DNA of 64,000 nt from Symbiodinium natans (GCA_905221605.1 CAJNDS010000480.1:542355-606354), one strand, 5' to 3'. Positions 42,664 to 49,505 are shown, counted from the stretch's first letter. Translations and numbers: made by a program. The notes: generated by a model not told the origin, from the sequence alone.

Positions 42664-43231
42664 CCTCAAGGTACAAGAGCAGTTGCACGACGTCAAGTGC
42701 ATCCAATCTTCATCCGATGCCTTTGCAGCTCTGCGCGCAGATGGGACGGTGTGGAGCTGGGGCGACACAGAGCACTGCAAGCGCAGCGCAGCGGTGCAAG
42801 ACCAGCTCCGGGACGTGTGCGAAATCCAGGCCACAGACCAGGCATTTGCGGGTCTCCGCGTGGACGGATCCGTCGTGACGTGGGGGCACAAGATGTATGG
42901 CGGTGACAGCGGCCCGGTCCAGAGCCAGCTGCAAGGCGCGACTTGGCAGCCCAGTGGTGCCCTTTTGCCTTATTTTTAGGGTTCCGGGTACCCTTGAAAA
43001 ATTGACCAACCGCGAAAAGGGTACCCCTTTTACAACCCTAAACCCCTTTTAGAATATGGTGACGGAGCTACCAAGGTGAGCAGCATCCAATCTTCCCGGA
43101 GTGCCTTTGCCGCGTTGCTGGGCGATGGTTCTGTGGTTTGCTGGGGTGACGCCGCTTCCGGAGGGGCCGGGCCTTCTTTACCCCACAGCCAAAGCACCAC
43201 GCAGGCTGCCAGAGCAGGATATCAGAGCTAA
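23682..43231 (+). CDS. Ubiquitin-like / RCC1-like repeat protein, 14 exons, complete spliced frame
   Basis: Exons: 23682-23988, 24276-24376, 24716-24757, 24946-25042, 25481-25563, 26310-26356, 26578-26632, 26794-26845, 26945-26979, 27512-27599, 27788-27827, 39816-39912, 42671-42937, 43076-43231. They add up to 1,467 nt: ATG, 488 codons, TAA, with no internal stop. The N-terminus (about residues 1-75) has the size and pattern of a ubiquitin-like fold. It is followed by ten repeats of about 40 residues with the core AFAALxxDGSVVxWG and a GGDSSxVQxQLxxVxxIQ linker. In RCC1/HERC families such blades form a beta-propeller; which partner this one binds cannot be told. Among 13 introns, eight start GC, four GT and one GA; all end AG, mostly followed by G. 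This matches the non-canonical splicing reported for Symbiodinium. Intron 11 (27828-39815) carries a retrotransposon. The start ATG is the first in frame with the ubiquitin-like domain. Exon joins were chosen by reading frame and repeat register; cDNA was not available. Confidence 0.75.
23989..24275 (+). other. Intron 1, diverged introner-like
   Basis: It carries GATAACCAACC and AAGGGTACCCC motifs of introner family E and an inverted pair (TGGCCTAGTTG / GACTGGGCTACAAG). A half MITE A end (GGGGGAACATCCCAA) lies near 24090-24104. Confidence 0.5.
24276..24376 (+). CDS. Exon 2 of the Ubl-RCC1 gene
   Basis: Acceptor CCAAG|G. Encodes VQDRLVDVRQIQS and AFAALCSDGSVVTWGDM. GC donor GCAGCT. Confidence 0.75.
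24377..24715 (+). mobile_element. Intron 2: introner with telomere-like repeat inside
   Basis: It begins GCAGCTTGGCAGCCCAG and ends ACTGGGCTACCAAG, the arms of introner family E. A CCCTAAA array (24398-24522) follows the left arm, and a TTTAGGG array (24646-24690) lies between two copies of the right arm (near 24633-24650 and 24701-24715). Confidence 0.7.
24716..24757 (+). CDS. Exon 3 of the Ubl-RCC1 gene (42 nt)
   Basis: Encodes AGGDSSRVRHRLQQ, exactly the linker between blades. GT donor (GTGCAC); the following exon starts with the same GTGCA. Confidence 0.75.
24946..25042 (+). CDS. Exon 4 of the Ubl-RCC1 gene
   Basis: Acceptor ACCAG|G after a CCCTAAA array. Encodes VQQLQASHG and AFAAVLRDGSVVTWG. 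GT donor GTGCTC. Confidence 0.75.
25265..25364. mobile_element. MITE family A copy inside intron 4
   Basis: TTGGGATGTTCCACCATATA against GGGAAACATCCCAAC; interior AACAGTCCTTGATTGGG against CAGGACTGTTACTA. Confidence 0.8.
25481..25563 (+). CDS. Exon 5 of the Ubl-RCC1 gene
   Basis: Acceptor CCCTAG|A. Encodes VQGRLEGVRAVQAN and AFAAILENGQ. GT donor GTGGCT; a TTTAGGG array begins within ten bases. Confidence 0.75.
25566..25824 (+). repeat. Longest TTTAGGG array, inside intron 5
   Basis: About 37 units with almost no variation over about 260 bp. It lies between two exons that join in frame, so it is intronic and not a telomere. Confidence 0.95.
26310..26356 (+). CDS. Exon 6 of the Ubl-RCC1 gene
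   Basis: Acceptor CCCAG|G. Encodes VVTWGRADSGGDSSD. GC donor GCAACT. Confidence 0.7.
26578..26632 (+). CDS. Exon 7 of the Ubl-RCC1 gene
   Basis: Acceptor TCCAG|G. Encodes QDDLRDVRAIQASNQAFA. GC donor GCAACT, splitting the blade core. Confidence 0.7.
26794..26845 (+). CDS. Exon 8 of the Ubl-RCC1 gene
   Basis: Acceptor CTAAG|G. Encodes AIRGDGSVVTWGDGSHG. GA donor (GACCCC). Both borders of the following intron share GGAGGAC, so the exact cut is ambiguous but the message is not. Confidence 0.65.
26945..26979 (+). CDS. Exon 9 of the Ubl-RCC1 gene (35 nt)
   Basis: Encodes RSERVQDELYD, the linker. GC donor GCGCCT. Confidence 0.65.
27040..27250. repeat. AT-rich microsatellites in intron 9
   Basis: TATA runs, AAATA and TTTA repeats between exons 9 and 10. 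No coding potential seen. Confidence 0.7.
27512..27599 (+). CDS. Exon 10 of the Ubl-RCC1 gene
   Basis: Acceptor TGCAG|G. Encodes VCAIQATNSSFAALRTDGS and VVTWAGTFGG. The usual WG is WA here. GC donor GCGGCT. Confidence 0.75.
27788..27827 (+). CDS. Exon 11 of the Ubl-RCC1 gene (40 nt)
   Basis: Acceptor CCCAG|G. Encodes DSSSVQTQLREV. GC donor GCAACT. The retrotransposon starts 243 bp downstream. Confidence 0.7.
28071..28381 (-). repeat. 3' LTR of the retrotransposon
   Basis: Identical to 39311-39621; starts TGTTGAGC and ends ATCCACA on the + strand. Preceded by target copy GGTTT. Confidence 0.93.
28382..28390 (-). promoter_or_regulatory. Polypurine tract
   Basis: AAGGAGGGG on the minus strand directly before the downstream LTR, the expected place for the plus-strand DNA primer. 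Confidence 0.65.
28419..30014 (-). pseudogene. C-terminal extension of the polyprotein: RNase H tail, Pro/Ser repeats, two membrane segments, Cys/His cluster
   Basis: This frame starts inside the RNase H region and is shifted relative to it. It first supplies the usual copia tail (LSDILTKQVPSQRLKDIGEK). A low-complexity stretch of TSSPG/SPPT units (27-bp DNA repeat, 29375-29810) follows. Two hydrophobic segments lie near residues 267-283 (VGVFRIVVLVVVMVKCC) and 306-322 (LYFLGLVTLIAVLAVW). The last 45 residues hold C489, H496, C501, C518 and C521, a zinc-knuckle-like arrangement, before a TAG-type stop near the LTR. Such a tail is not part of standard copia Pol. An envelope-like or membrane-anchoring role is conceivable, but no family was recognised. 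Confidence 0.6.
29375..29810 (-). repeat. 27-bp minisatellite coding TSSPGTSPP-type repeats
   Basis: Units like TTCCAGGCGAACTTGTAGGA plus GGCGACG recur about a dozen times with variants and one non-repeat interruption; all copies keep the frame of the C-terminal extension. Confidence 0.85.
29867..31633 (-). pseudogene. Reverse transcriptase and RNase H of the copia element
   Basis: An open stretch of 588 codons. Reverse-transcriptase landmarks in order: AAIDDIRAAFLTAPL, ALYGFRQSPKWW, and the catalytic YVDD in VVFYVDDVLAVG. RNase H landmarks follow: YAFTDASFAPEGRRSHGG, TLSSAEAEVISVTEGA, and DSTAALAILGG with SWRTRHLKLK. These are the copia-type signatures. The frame breaks right after LKLK, and the RNase H tail continues in the next frame with fewer residues than usual, so a small deletion there is likely. 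The upstream junction (31630-31633) is also a frame change. The domain itself looks intact. It would copy element RNA into DNA in virus-like particles. Confidence 0.88.
31630..32724 (-). pseudogene. 2-oxoglutarate/Fe(II) dioxygenase-like domain between integrase and reverse transcriptase
   Basis: An open stretch of 364 codons. Residues 1-75 are the integrase tail (WYKTKTYAGTGEKK, RGPSGDVTDGHIMARDDGG). Residues about 170-312 carry the signature of double-stranded beta-helix dioxygenases: HRD at 226-228 (the HxD iron ligands, in RTQPHRDSHND), the distal ligand H293 in RSWHSTQPW, and R302 nine residues later in GDRVALSAYS, where the 2-oxoglutarate-binding Arg is expected. The 65-residue spacing from D228 to H293 fits the prolyl-hydroxylase and TET/JBP-type folds, as does the GEVWVEG strand. 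Members oxidise methyl groups on DNA bases, nucleic-acid alkyl adducts or protein side chains. TET/JBP-like is my preferred reading but the substrate is unknown. All iron and co-substrate residues are kept in this copy. Both ends lie at frame changes. Confidence 0.6.
32657..33364 (-). pseudogene. Integrase core, C-terminal part
   Basis: After an acidic linker the frame gives ETLYLVRPMRGR, then LHSDRAREFGTRAL with the second catalytic Asp, and GNATAEAAVKWTKRTVRALL with the catalytic Glu in the usual AE position. It ends in a stop after PEIPAFGQDVV. The following domain is in another frame; a 2-base loss in a TG run near 32690 would explain it. The family joins new element DNA to the chromosome. 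Confidence 0.75.
33379..33732 (-). pseudogene. Integrase middle segment and acidic linker
   Basis: Reads AGPFKTLGRDLYEKDYKYLL directly next to the inserted transposon, then a long acidic Lys/Glu/Pro linker with two copies of ESPSQSLNPKESTQ. The frame is lost at 33387-33396, where TGCGT is duplicated in one copy of this repeat. Confidence 0.75.
33387..33396. repeat. 5-bp tandem duplication causing a frameshift
   Basis: TGCGTTGCGT here corresponds to a single TGCGT in the neighbouring copy of the same 57-62-bp repeat (GACTGCGTGGACTCC). The five extra bases account exactly for the change between the flanking integrase frames. Confidence 0.75.
33732..34955. mobile_element. Non-autonomous DNA transposon inserted in the integrase
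   Basis: 1,224 bp flanked by ACCAGCCA on both sides (33724-33731 and 34956-34963), an 8-bp target duplication. Terminal inverted repeats are ATTGCCCCCCGCTATC and ATTGCCCCAGGTTATC, 13 of 16 alike. Removing the element and one target copy restores the reading frame across the integrase motif LDMAGPFKT. The inside has no long gene. It holds about four imperfect repeats of 150-195 bp (marks: GGTTTAGGATGGAAGA near 34124, 34288, 34484, 34638). An 8-bp duplication is typical of hAT and some other superfamilies; the superfamily is not assigned. Confidence 0.85.
34956..35696 (-). pseudogene. C-terminal half of the methyltransferase-like domain and integrase zinc finger
   Basis: Counting from 35696, residues 22-140 continue the methyltransferase-like domain: FLVEHP at 81-86 sits where C5-methyltransferases have their ENV/ENP motif, and FDQGALEHPARKPTTIGTN at 122-140 resembles the RKPT segment of viral and phage C5-methyltransferases. 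H206, H211, C218 and C221 then form the integrase HHCC-type finger (RRHLQADHVPFRRDCSICTQ), and LALDMAG begins the integrase core, cut by the inserted transposon. The frame differs from the upstream half; the switch lies near 35600-35630. Confidence 0.6.
35570..38386 (-). pseudogene. Gag C-terminus, aspartic protease and N-terminal half of a cytosine-C5-methyltransferase-like domain
   Basis: Numbered from 38386. Residues up to about 70 are the 15-residue repeat read out of frame. Gag follows (QDWLEVVGAVMGDLS, YRLLTMYRPGG) with a CCCH finger (C464, C474, C480, H484) and a CCHC knuckle (C495, C498, H503, C508), both RNA-binding types. The aspartic protease has ALIDSGATNIL with D639. From about residue 846 a methyltransferase-like region starts: NLFSGKGA at 849 matches motif I (SAM binding), VDIE matches motif II, and GGPPCRTFS at 910 matches motif IV with the catalytic Cys at 914. 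The frame is lost soon after and the domain continues in the next frame. Dinoflagellate and charophyte retrotransposons with captured cytosine methyltransferases have been described (de Mendoza and colleagues, 2018); whether this is the same lineage is untested. Activity is uncertain. Confidence 0.7.
38178..38385 (-). repeat. 45-bp tandem repeat in gag
   Basis: About 4.5 copies of a 45-bp unit coding LPQPAGVPQGHVQAP in the frame open from 38441. A one-base change near 38175 moves the following sequence to another frame. Confidence 0.85.
38401..39366 (-). pseudogene. Gag N-terminal region, start codon within the LTR
   Basis: The first ATG (39364-39366, in CCATGG) lies 56 bp inside the upstream LTR and reads MEQRPRHTESSSLGSEAQQ across the LTR border. 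The 321-codon frame is Gln/Ala/Gly/Ser-rich, as expected of a disordered Gag N-terminus, and includes VRWLTRFTEMLRTTTDAAGG and EIQAEVRRQVQDFM. It stops at 38401 after a frame change near 38470. The sense of the next frame (REELRTLREQLVQVTRQRDEL) is a coiled coil that should follow directly. Yeast Ty1 also starts Gag within its LTR. Confidence 0.65.
39311..39621 (-). repeat. 5' LTR of the retrotransposon
   Basis: Identical to 28071-28381. It contains the first ATG of Gag and is followed on the + strand by target copy GGTTT. Confidence 0.93.
39690..39810 (-). repeat. CCCTAAA array before exon 12
   Basis: About 16 units; ends five bases before the acceptor of exon 12. Confidence 0.9.
39816..39912 (+). 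CDS. Exon 12 of the Ubl-RCC1 gene
   Basis: Acceptor CCGAG|G. Encodes QIQSSEG, AFAALKADGSVVAWG and FGGDSSS, in register with exon 11 on the other side of the retrotransposon. GC donor GCACCT. Confidence 0.78.
39926..40072 (+). repeat. TTTAGGG array passing into GGGCTTA units
   Basis: TTTAGGG units (39926-40004), then about ten copies of the variant AGGGCTT. Confidence 0.88.
40361..41051. repeat. Two tandem copies of a 345-bp unit with large hairpins
   Basis: Copies 40361-40705 and 40706-41051 are nearly identical. Each has a long inverted repeat built of GATTGAAAAACGATTGAAAC and TTGAAGATTGAAGATTCCC around GGAAAGCTTTTTT, with arms of about 85 bp. A second partial right arm follows, then a shared tail with two GTGACGTCGCT sites, ending GATCGTGGGCTAAACCTTTAA. 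Confidence 0.85.
41052..42140. repeat. Degenerate array of palindromic units
   Basis: AACCCTATAGCCTATAGGGTT-like palindromes, AAACCTTAAGGGTCCTAAACG and AAGCCCATAGAGTTTAAACC recur in both orientations with spacing near 100-130 bp. This differs from the TTTAGGG repeat although it shares AACCCTA. No coding potential. Confidence 0.7.
42141..42670. other. End of intron 12, unique sequence and microsatellite
   Basis: Unique sequence to about 42600 with short frames that lack support, then a G-run (42607-42621) and a TA run (42630-42660) before the exon acceptor CTCAAG|G. Confidence 0.6.
42671..42937 (+). CDS. Exon 13 of the Ubl-RCC1 gene, two full blades
   Basis: The longest repeat exon (267 nt): VQEQLHDVKCIQSSSDAFAA, then LRADGTVWSWGD, VQDQLRDVCEIQATDQAFAG and RVDGSVVTWGH. 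GC donor GCGACT. Confidence 0.85.
42938..43075 (+). mobile_element. Intron 13: intact introner, family E
   Basis: 138 nt. It starts GCGACTTGGCAGCCCAGTGG and ends GGAGCTACCAAG. A second inner pair (TGGTGCCCTTTT / AAAAGGGTACCCC) and TTGACCAACC are the family marks. This is the clearest case of an inverted-repeat element that is exactly one intron. Confidence 0.75.
43076..43231 (+). CDS. Exon 14, terminal exon of the Ubl-RCC1 gene
   Basis: Encodes VSSIQSSRS, AFAALLGDGSVVCWGD and a Ser/Gln-rich tail, TAA at 43229-43231, in phase with exon 13. Confidence 0.8.
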   Translation: MSSIQSSRSAFAALLGDGSVVCWGDAASGGAGPSLPHSQSTTQAARAGYQS

Positions 43232-43981
43232 CGGCGCATAAACAAACACTCCGAGCCCCTAAACCCTAAACTAGGCCCCCCTCCACCGGCCCTCCCCCAA
43301 ACATTCCTCAGCCTGGTGCTGCTTATGGCGCTTCACAGCTCAAAAGTCCTGCGTGACGCTTTTTTCCAGGGCTCCTGCACTGCGGCCCCATTGGTCCAGA
43401 GGGTTTAGGGTTTAGGGTTTAGGGTTTAGGGTTTAGGGTTTAGGGTTTAGGGTTTAGGGTTTAGGGTTTAGGGCCGTTTGTCTTACACCCCTGCGCTATC
43501 AACCCGACAGCCCTAACGAACCCAAGCCCTAAGTAAATCTGACTGCAAGGACCTAGCTCCCCCCAGGAGGCCCACCGACCCTTCTTAGTTGGTTTCGAGA
43601 ACGAGCCGCACCTTTAAAATGTGCTGGTCGCTGGGCTGCCTGGTCCTTAATGCAGGAAGGAGGCTCTTTTCCGAACCGGTAAAAACCACCCTAAACCCCA
43701 TACCCCAAAGCCTAAACACTCAACCTTAAACCCCAAACCCTAAACCCTAAACCCCAAACCCTAAACCCTAAACCCCCCAAACCGGCAACGTCAGAGCCCT
43801 CCCGCTGGCCAGGCCTGGCAAGCGGCATCGGCATCTTCGCCAGCTGACCCCACAAGGTGTCGAGCTCTTTAAGGGACCTTGAACCCTAAACCCTAAACCC
43901 CAAAAACACAAACCCTAAACTCAAAATAACCCCTAAGGTCCCTCGTAAGGGTCCCTACTTTAGTCCCTTCACCTGAGCCCA

Positions 43982-44076
43982 AGACCCCTGGGAGGCCCCT
44001 TAAGGGTTCCTAACAGTGACCAACAGTAGTATAGGGTACTATTTGGGGGCTCTACTTTTTGGATCGGTTATTAGGA
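43982..44076. mobile_element. MITE family B relic
   Basis: AGACCCCTGGGAGG, then TTAAGGGTTCCTAACAGTGA and ATAGGGTACTATTTGGGGGC; the 3' arm is lost. Confidence 0.6.
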
Positions 44077-44254
44077 GGGACCCCTAGTAGGGACCTATAC
44101 TTTATATGGTCCCTACATACCTAAGTAGCCCCTAAAAAAACCCCCAAATACCCCCCTACACTAAACCCTAAACCCTAAATAACCCCTAAGGTCCCTTGCG
44201 CGGGTCCCTCCTTTAGTCCCTTGAGGCTGTTTTCGGCTTTGGGACGTTGAGCCC

Positions 44255-44329
44255 GAGACTTCTGGGAGGATCCAAAAAGTAGATCCCCTTAAGGGTTCCT
44301 AAAAATGACCCCAATAGTAGTATAGGGTT
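44255..44329. mobile_element. MITE family B half-copy cut by TTTAGGG repeat
   Basis: CTGGGAGGATCCAAAAAGTA through AATAGTAGTATAGGG, then telomere-like repeat replaces the 3' half. Confidence 0.65.
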
Positions 44330-44352
44330 TAAGGTTTAGGGTTTAGGGCTGT

Positions 44353-44504
44353 CCTTGCCCAGTGGTACCCTTTACTTGTTTCTGTAAGAAATCGGGCTTA
44401 GGGTTTCGGATTAAGGGTTTGTTTTTTGGTTCTGGGTTCTTCTACAGTAATGAACCAACCAAAATAGGGGTACCCTTGTTAAAGGTGGTTTGCTGGGCTA
44501 CCAA
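44353..44504. mobile_element. Introner-like element, family E
   Basis: CCTTGCCCAGTGGTACCCTT at the left, ATGAACCAACC and GGGGTACCCTTG inside, GCTGGGCTACCAAG at the right. Flanking exons were not identified. Confidence 0.6.
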
Positions 44505-45463
44505 GTAAGCATCGACCCCGAACCAGCCCTAAACTACACAAAAAGCTCTCCACGATGGACAATATTTCGCGCACACTTACCCACAGGACCATACAGTGGA
44601 GAACAGTCCATCGAAACTTCGGAGGGGTTTAGGGGGGTTATTGCTCGTGGCATACCAAGTCTCAATCTAGGGTGCTTCTCGCAAGTCATACAGTCTATAC
44701 TTCCCAAGTAGCCCTCAACCCTCTATACAGGACCTAAACCCTAAGCCCTAAACCCTAAACCCTAAACCCTAAACCCTAAACCCTAAACCCTACACCCCCT
44801 TCAAGGCCCAAGTGTATGGACCTTTGGGTCGGAAGATATTCACGCAGCACTCCAGTGGCCGAATACCGGGTTGGATCTAGGGGGCAAAGGGTTCTAGCGA
44901 TAGGTGCGTAGAAGGATAGTTACAACAGGGTCCCTTAAAAAAGGGGGACCCCCTAACAAAATCAAGGTAAGCTCCACACTCTCCTTCAAAATTTAGAAGG
45001 GGACTCCTTGCTACAAGCTACCCTCCGAAACCCTAAACCCTAAACTCTACACCCTAAACCCTAAACCCTAAACCCTAAACCCTAAACCCTAAACCCTAAA
45101 CCCTAAACCCTAAACTCTACACCCTAAACCCTAAACCCTGAACCCTAAACCCTAAAAACCCTAAACCCGAATCTCTCCCCGAACCGCAGGGCCGCACCAC
45201 TGCTGTGTCGCAAAGTCTTGCTCGGTAGTGGGCCCAGCCAAAGAGGCTTGGGGCTTAGGGTAGGGTTTCGGGTTTAGGGTTCAGGGTTTGGGGTTTGGGG
45301 ATTGGGGCTTACCTTGCGAAACCCTGTAGCACAGGCAGGTGTATAAATGCTCCTGGGCCAGATTTGGGGTGTCCATCCTGGGCCAGACTGGGGGCCCTAG
45401 GCTGTAGACGAGGGCTGGCGCACAGCTCCGGGAAGGAGCACGACGTCGCACGCTCGCGGTGCG

Positions 45464-45558
45464 CACATCAAGGAGAATCGCGAGCTGCGCCAGGAGCTGA
45501 CTGCGGCGGAGGAGATGGCTCGCGAGTTGGAGACTGCGGACTGTGAAGAGAACTCAGT
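45464..45558 (+). CDS. Exon-like island, coiled coil
   Basis: An open frame reads HIKENRELRQELTAAEEMAR then ELETADCEENS, with heptad Leu/Ala spacing. Borders uncertain; it may belong to a gene upstream of the SANBR-like gene. Confidence 0.45.
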
Positions 45559-46716
45559 CTCGGAAAACCACACCTTGGGGTGTCTCAGCTGTTTGTTGCT
45601 GCAGCTGCTTTTACCCTAGAATCAAGGAGTCTATTAACCCTTCAGCCCTAGAACCCTCAAGCCTATGTACCCCACGCCCTAAAGTCAAGAAGCGTCATAA
45701 CCCTATTCACGCTAAACCCTAAACCCTCAACCCTAAACCCTAACACTACGACGCTAACCCCCCAACACCCCTGCACGTCCTGGCCCTTTGGCAAAGTGAG
45801 GTGGACTTCCCACCTAAAGCCACTGCCGCAATATAGGGTTCTCAACCCTAAACACTATAAGCCCTGGACCCTAAATCACAACCCTATACCCTAGCCCCTC
45901 AACCCGATGTACCCTACACCTGGAACCCTAAACCCTATGCACCCTATACCCTAGACCCGAGACCCTAAACTCTGTAAACCCCTTACGCCCTATGAACCCA
46001 CAACCCGGTAGTTTCTGGGAGTTCAGGGTTGGGTTCTGGGGACTTAGGGTTTAAGGGTTTATAGGGTTTAGGGTTTAGGGTGTGCAATTTCTAAACCGTG
46101 CGCCCTAAACCTTAAACCCTAAGCCCTAAACCCCAAACCCTAAACCCTAAACCCTGGTTTTCTTGGGTTGCTGGGATCATTGAGGGCCCTTCAAGGTTGG
46201 GTTTGGGGGCATGCACCTCCTCAGGGGGCTTTCAGCTTTTTTTTGTGGAGTTTACGGTAGGCATGGTTTGTGACCTAGGATAAGGATTTAGGGTTCATGA
46301 CTTCATGGCGTGGGGTTTTGAAAGTGCGGGGTTTCCAGAATCTAAGTTCTTTCAGGCTGTACGGGTTTAAGGTCACTTCGTACTTGCCTACAGAATGCAG
46401 CCCGTAAGGGGGTTCTGCACAAGAAAGAGGAGAAGCTTGACAACTCAGAGTTTCCTTGATGACGCTGGGTAGGCCACTGGATTTTTTCATATTTTCCCTT
46501 TGTGGGTTGAAGAGGATTATATTTAGTAATATTTGAGGCCCTGTAAGAGGGGTGTTTGAACCCTAAACCCCAAACCCTAAACCCCTAAATCCCAAACCTT
46601 AAACCCCAAACCCTAAACCCCAAACCCTAAACCCCAACCCTAAACCCTAAACCCTAAACCCCAAACCCTAAACCCCAAACCCTAAACCGCAAGCAGATTC
46701 ATCTCCCATTTCCCAG

Positions 46717-46785
46717 GTCCGACGGCTTTGCGCAACTGGCAGCTGCGACTTCTAGGAGGCCGAGGGGTTCGGGAGGGATGAGCCC
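46717..46785 (+). CDS. Exon-like island, unknown
   Basis: TTCCCAG|G acceptor; SDGFAQLAAATSRRPRGSGG. Flanked by CCCTAAA arrays (46557-46690 and 46788-46850). Confidence 0.35.
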
Positions 46786-47130
46786 TAAACCCTAAACCCT
46801 AAACCCCAAACCCTAAACCCTAAACCCTAAACCCTAAACCCTAAACCTTCAGGGCCCCTCCGGAGCCGCAGTGTGCCAAAACTCGTACCCCCAAAAACCC
46901 TAAGCCCTTGACGCAGACTCGCTTCCCCAAAGCTCTAAGGTGTGTTTTGTTTATGTTGGGAGGTTCCTCGTATCATCTTCCCATAAAACTTATTACGCTG
47001 GAAAAGCCACCAAAACCCGCTAGCCCTAAACCCTACACCCTATAAACCCTAAACCTCAACCCTAAACCATGAACCCTAAACAACCCTAAGTTATGTTGCT
47101 TCGAACACCCCCACCCTCTCTTGATAGAGA

Positions 47131-47515
47131 TACTCTAGGGTTGGGCACTCCAGGAATACTCTGGGGCTGGGCACTTCGGGGACACTCTGGGCTTGGGGCA
47201 CTCCAGGGAGACTCTGGCGTTCGGCACTGCATGGAGACTCTGGGGCTGGGCGCTCCGGGACACTCTGAGACTCTGGGGTTGGGCACTCTAGGGAGACTGG
47301 CACTGGAACAATCTGGGGTTGGGCACTCCAGGGAGACTGGGGTTGGGCACCGGAGACTCCGGGGACGCTCTGCAGTGGGCACTAGGGAGACTCTGGGTTG
47401 GACACTTCAGGGAGACTCTGGGCCTGGCACTCCGGGGGACAATCTGGGGTTGAGCACTTCAGGGAGACTCTGGGCGGACACTCCAAGGATACTTTGAGGT
47501 TGGGCACTCCGATGA
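47131..47515. repeat. Minisatellite, unit about 25-30 bp
   Basis: About a dozen imperfect units of GGGTTGGGCACTCCAGGGAG with ACTCTG. Open frames on both strands follow from the repeat and are not genes. Confidence 0.8.
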
Positions 47516-48518
47516 GTGAGGAGTAGACCGGGCGAGGAGAAGAGTTCCGGGCGAGGAGAAGAGTTGAGTTTAAAATCCAGCAACCCCACACCGAGGGTGG
47601 GGAACAACCCCAAACAACCCTAAACAACCCTAAACCCTGAACCCAAAACCCCTGAATCTGAAGGAGCATCTGACGTCTCGGGTGCACCAGCGGCGGCCAC
47701 CGCGGCGAGTAGCGCAAAATCAACCTGGGGAGTCGTGTGTTTAGGGTGCAGGGTTTAGGGTTTAGGGTTTGGGGTTTAGGGTTTAGGGTTCGGGGTGTGG
47801 AGTTTGGGGTTTAGGGTTTGGGGTTAGGCTTTGCGGAGCTTTGGCGCTGTAAACCTAAAGCCTCAACCTAAGCGGTTTAGGGTTTAGGGTTTTAGGGTTC
47901 AGGGTTCAGGGCTTCGGGTTTAGGGTTAGGGGTTCAGGGAGGGTCTCTTTTCTCGTGCACTCCTTATAGTTCAGGGAACCAGACAGGGGCCTGAATTTGG
48001 ATCAGTTCGTACTCATTTTAATGAGTGTCCTCATTCCTCTTTGGTTCTAGATGTAGGTTGGTGTTGTATTTTTAATTCTTAGTACTATTGTTGTTTAATT
48101 TCTTTATGTGTCCATTCATCTTTCTTCACCTATTGATTTATTCATTTCTTCACTTTTTCATTTATTCATTTATTGTTACTTTTGTGGGGGAGGGGTGGGG
48201 GGGGGGGGGTAGAGCTTGTTTCTTACTTGGTATGCGAAGCCTTCTTGCCGACCTCAAAAATGCGGTACGACACAAGTCGTCCTTGGCTAAAGGTGAAGGG
48301 CTTTAGGACTACAGGGTTTCTAGGGTCAGCAAGTTGTGGTGTTCCGGCTTAGGGTTTAGGGTTTAGGGTTTAGGGTTTAGGGTTTAGGATGTTCGGGCGT
48401 GCGGTTTTGGCGGCTTCGTTCTCAGCATGTCTGGCTTGAGGCTTTTGGGGCTTCGCTTGCCCCTTAGGGTTTAGGGTTTAGGGTTTAGGGTGTCTAGGGG
48501 GATCGCAAACAGTAGAAG

Positions 48519-48619
48519 GTCTGCATGGCACAGGCAGCTTCATGTTGGCGCATGCATTGATGTCGCCGTTAATCCGGAGAAATGCTTGAACCGGCCGCAA
48601 GCTGCCCCTCATCACTGGA
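48519..48619 (+). CDS. Possible upstream exon of the SANBR-like gene
   Basis: Open frame with VGACIDVAVNPEKCLNRPQ and a possible GC donor (GCAGCG) in the phase that fits the exon at 49506. The NPEKCLNR piece is faintly SANT-like. Start not settled. Confidence 0.3.
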
Positions 48620-49321
48620 GCAGCGCTGATTAGTTCAGTAAGACTCGGTGAGATGCACAGCCTTGCTCGACAATTTCCAAAAACACCCTCAACACTATAT
48701 TATTGACCCCCCTCACTACCATGCAAACCCTAAACCCTATAGAGCCCCTAGACCTGAAGTCCGCTTCCAGGTCAGCCAAGCAAGCCGCAGACCCTCATGT
48801 TTCTTTGTTAGTCGGGGTTCGAGCAAGCCTCCGCCCTAAACCCTAAGCCCGAAACCCTAAACCCTAAACCCTAAGCCTGAACCCAAAACCAAAACCCCTG
48901 TAGAGTCACTGAGAAGAAACGCCACCCCCCGTCCCCATATCCGGTCTGCTGCCATGCGATGTGGAGCCCAGGCAGGGGCTGGAAAGATGTTTAGGGTTTA
49001 GGGTTTCGGGTTTAGGGTTCCGGGTTTATGGTGCAGGGATTAAGGTTTAGTTTTTGGGTGTTGGCTTTAGGGGTCTGTCAGGGACAACGTTTCACATGGG
49101 AGGCATGAGACCCCTGAAGCCCTGAAAGCCTCAGCGAAGCCCTGGACCCTACTCCTTGATATTTGACCTGCTCTCGACCCGGAAAAAAAGCAGTTGCGGG
49201 ATTGTTAACCTTTAGCTTGGGGTTTTGAAGTATGTGTTGGGGTATAGGGTTTAAAGGGAATAAGGCTGCGCATGAACCTGCAAGCACGGTTTGGGGGTTG
49301 ATATGCTTGAACTGTAACCCT

Positions 49322-49427
49322 AAGGGTCCATGTACCTCAGTATTATGTACTTGGGCCCTAGAGTCCCTGAAATAGGAGGTACTTTAAGGCCCAGGTATTC
49401 CGTATTTAGGTACATGCACCCTTAGGG
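49322..49427. mobile_element. MITE family C copy
   Basis: AAGGGTCCATGTACCTCAGT opens; ATTTAGGTACATGCACCCTT closes. Inner pair TACTTGGGCCCTA / TAAGGCCCAGGTA. Confidence 0.8.
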
Positions 49428-49505
49428 AACCCTAAACCCTAAACCCTAAATAACTGAGCCTAAAGCCTGAATCCTAAACCCTGAACCCTCAACCCCAAAC
49501 CAAAG

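Larger units (their letters stand above)
43232..45463. repeat. Repeat-rich stretch without clear gene
   Basis: TTTAGGG array 43402-43475; CCCTAAA arrays 43735-43775, 44742-44792 and 45023-45168; MITE B relics 43982-44076 and 44255-44329; introner 44353-44504. An open frame at 44490-44711 follows the introner but is not convincing. Confidence 0.6.

Noticed and set aside
47086-47723. Cys/Pro/Ser-rich repeat protein on the minus strand
   Set aside because: The frame follows from a minisatellite whose units vary in length; other frames are equally open.
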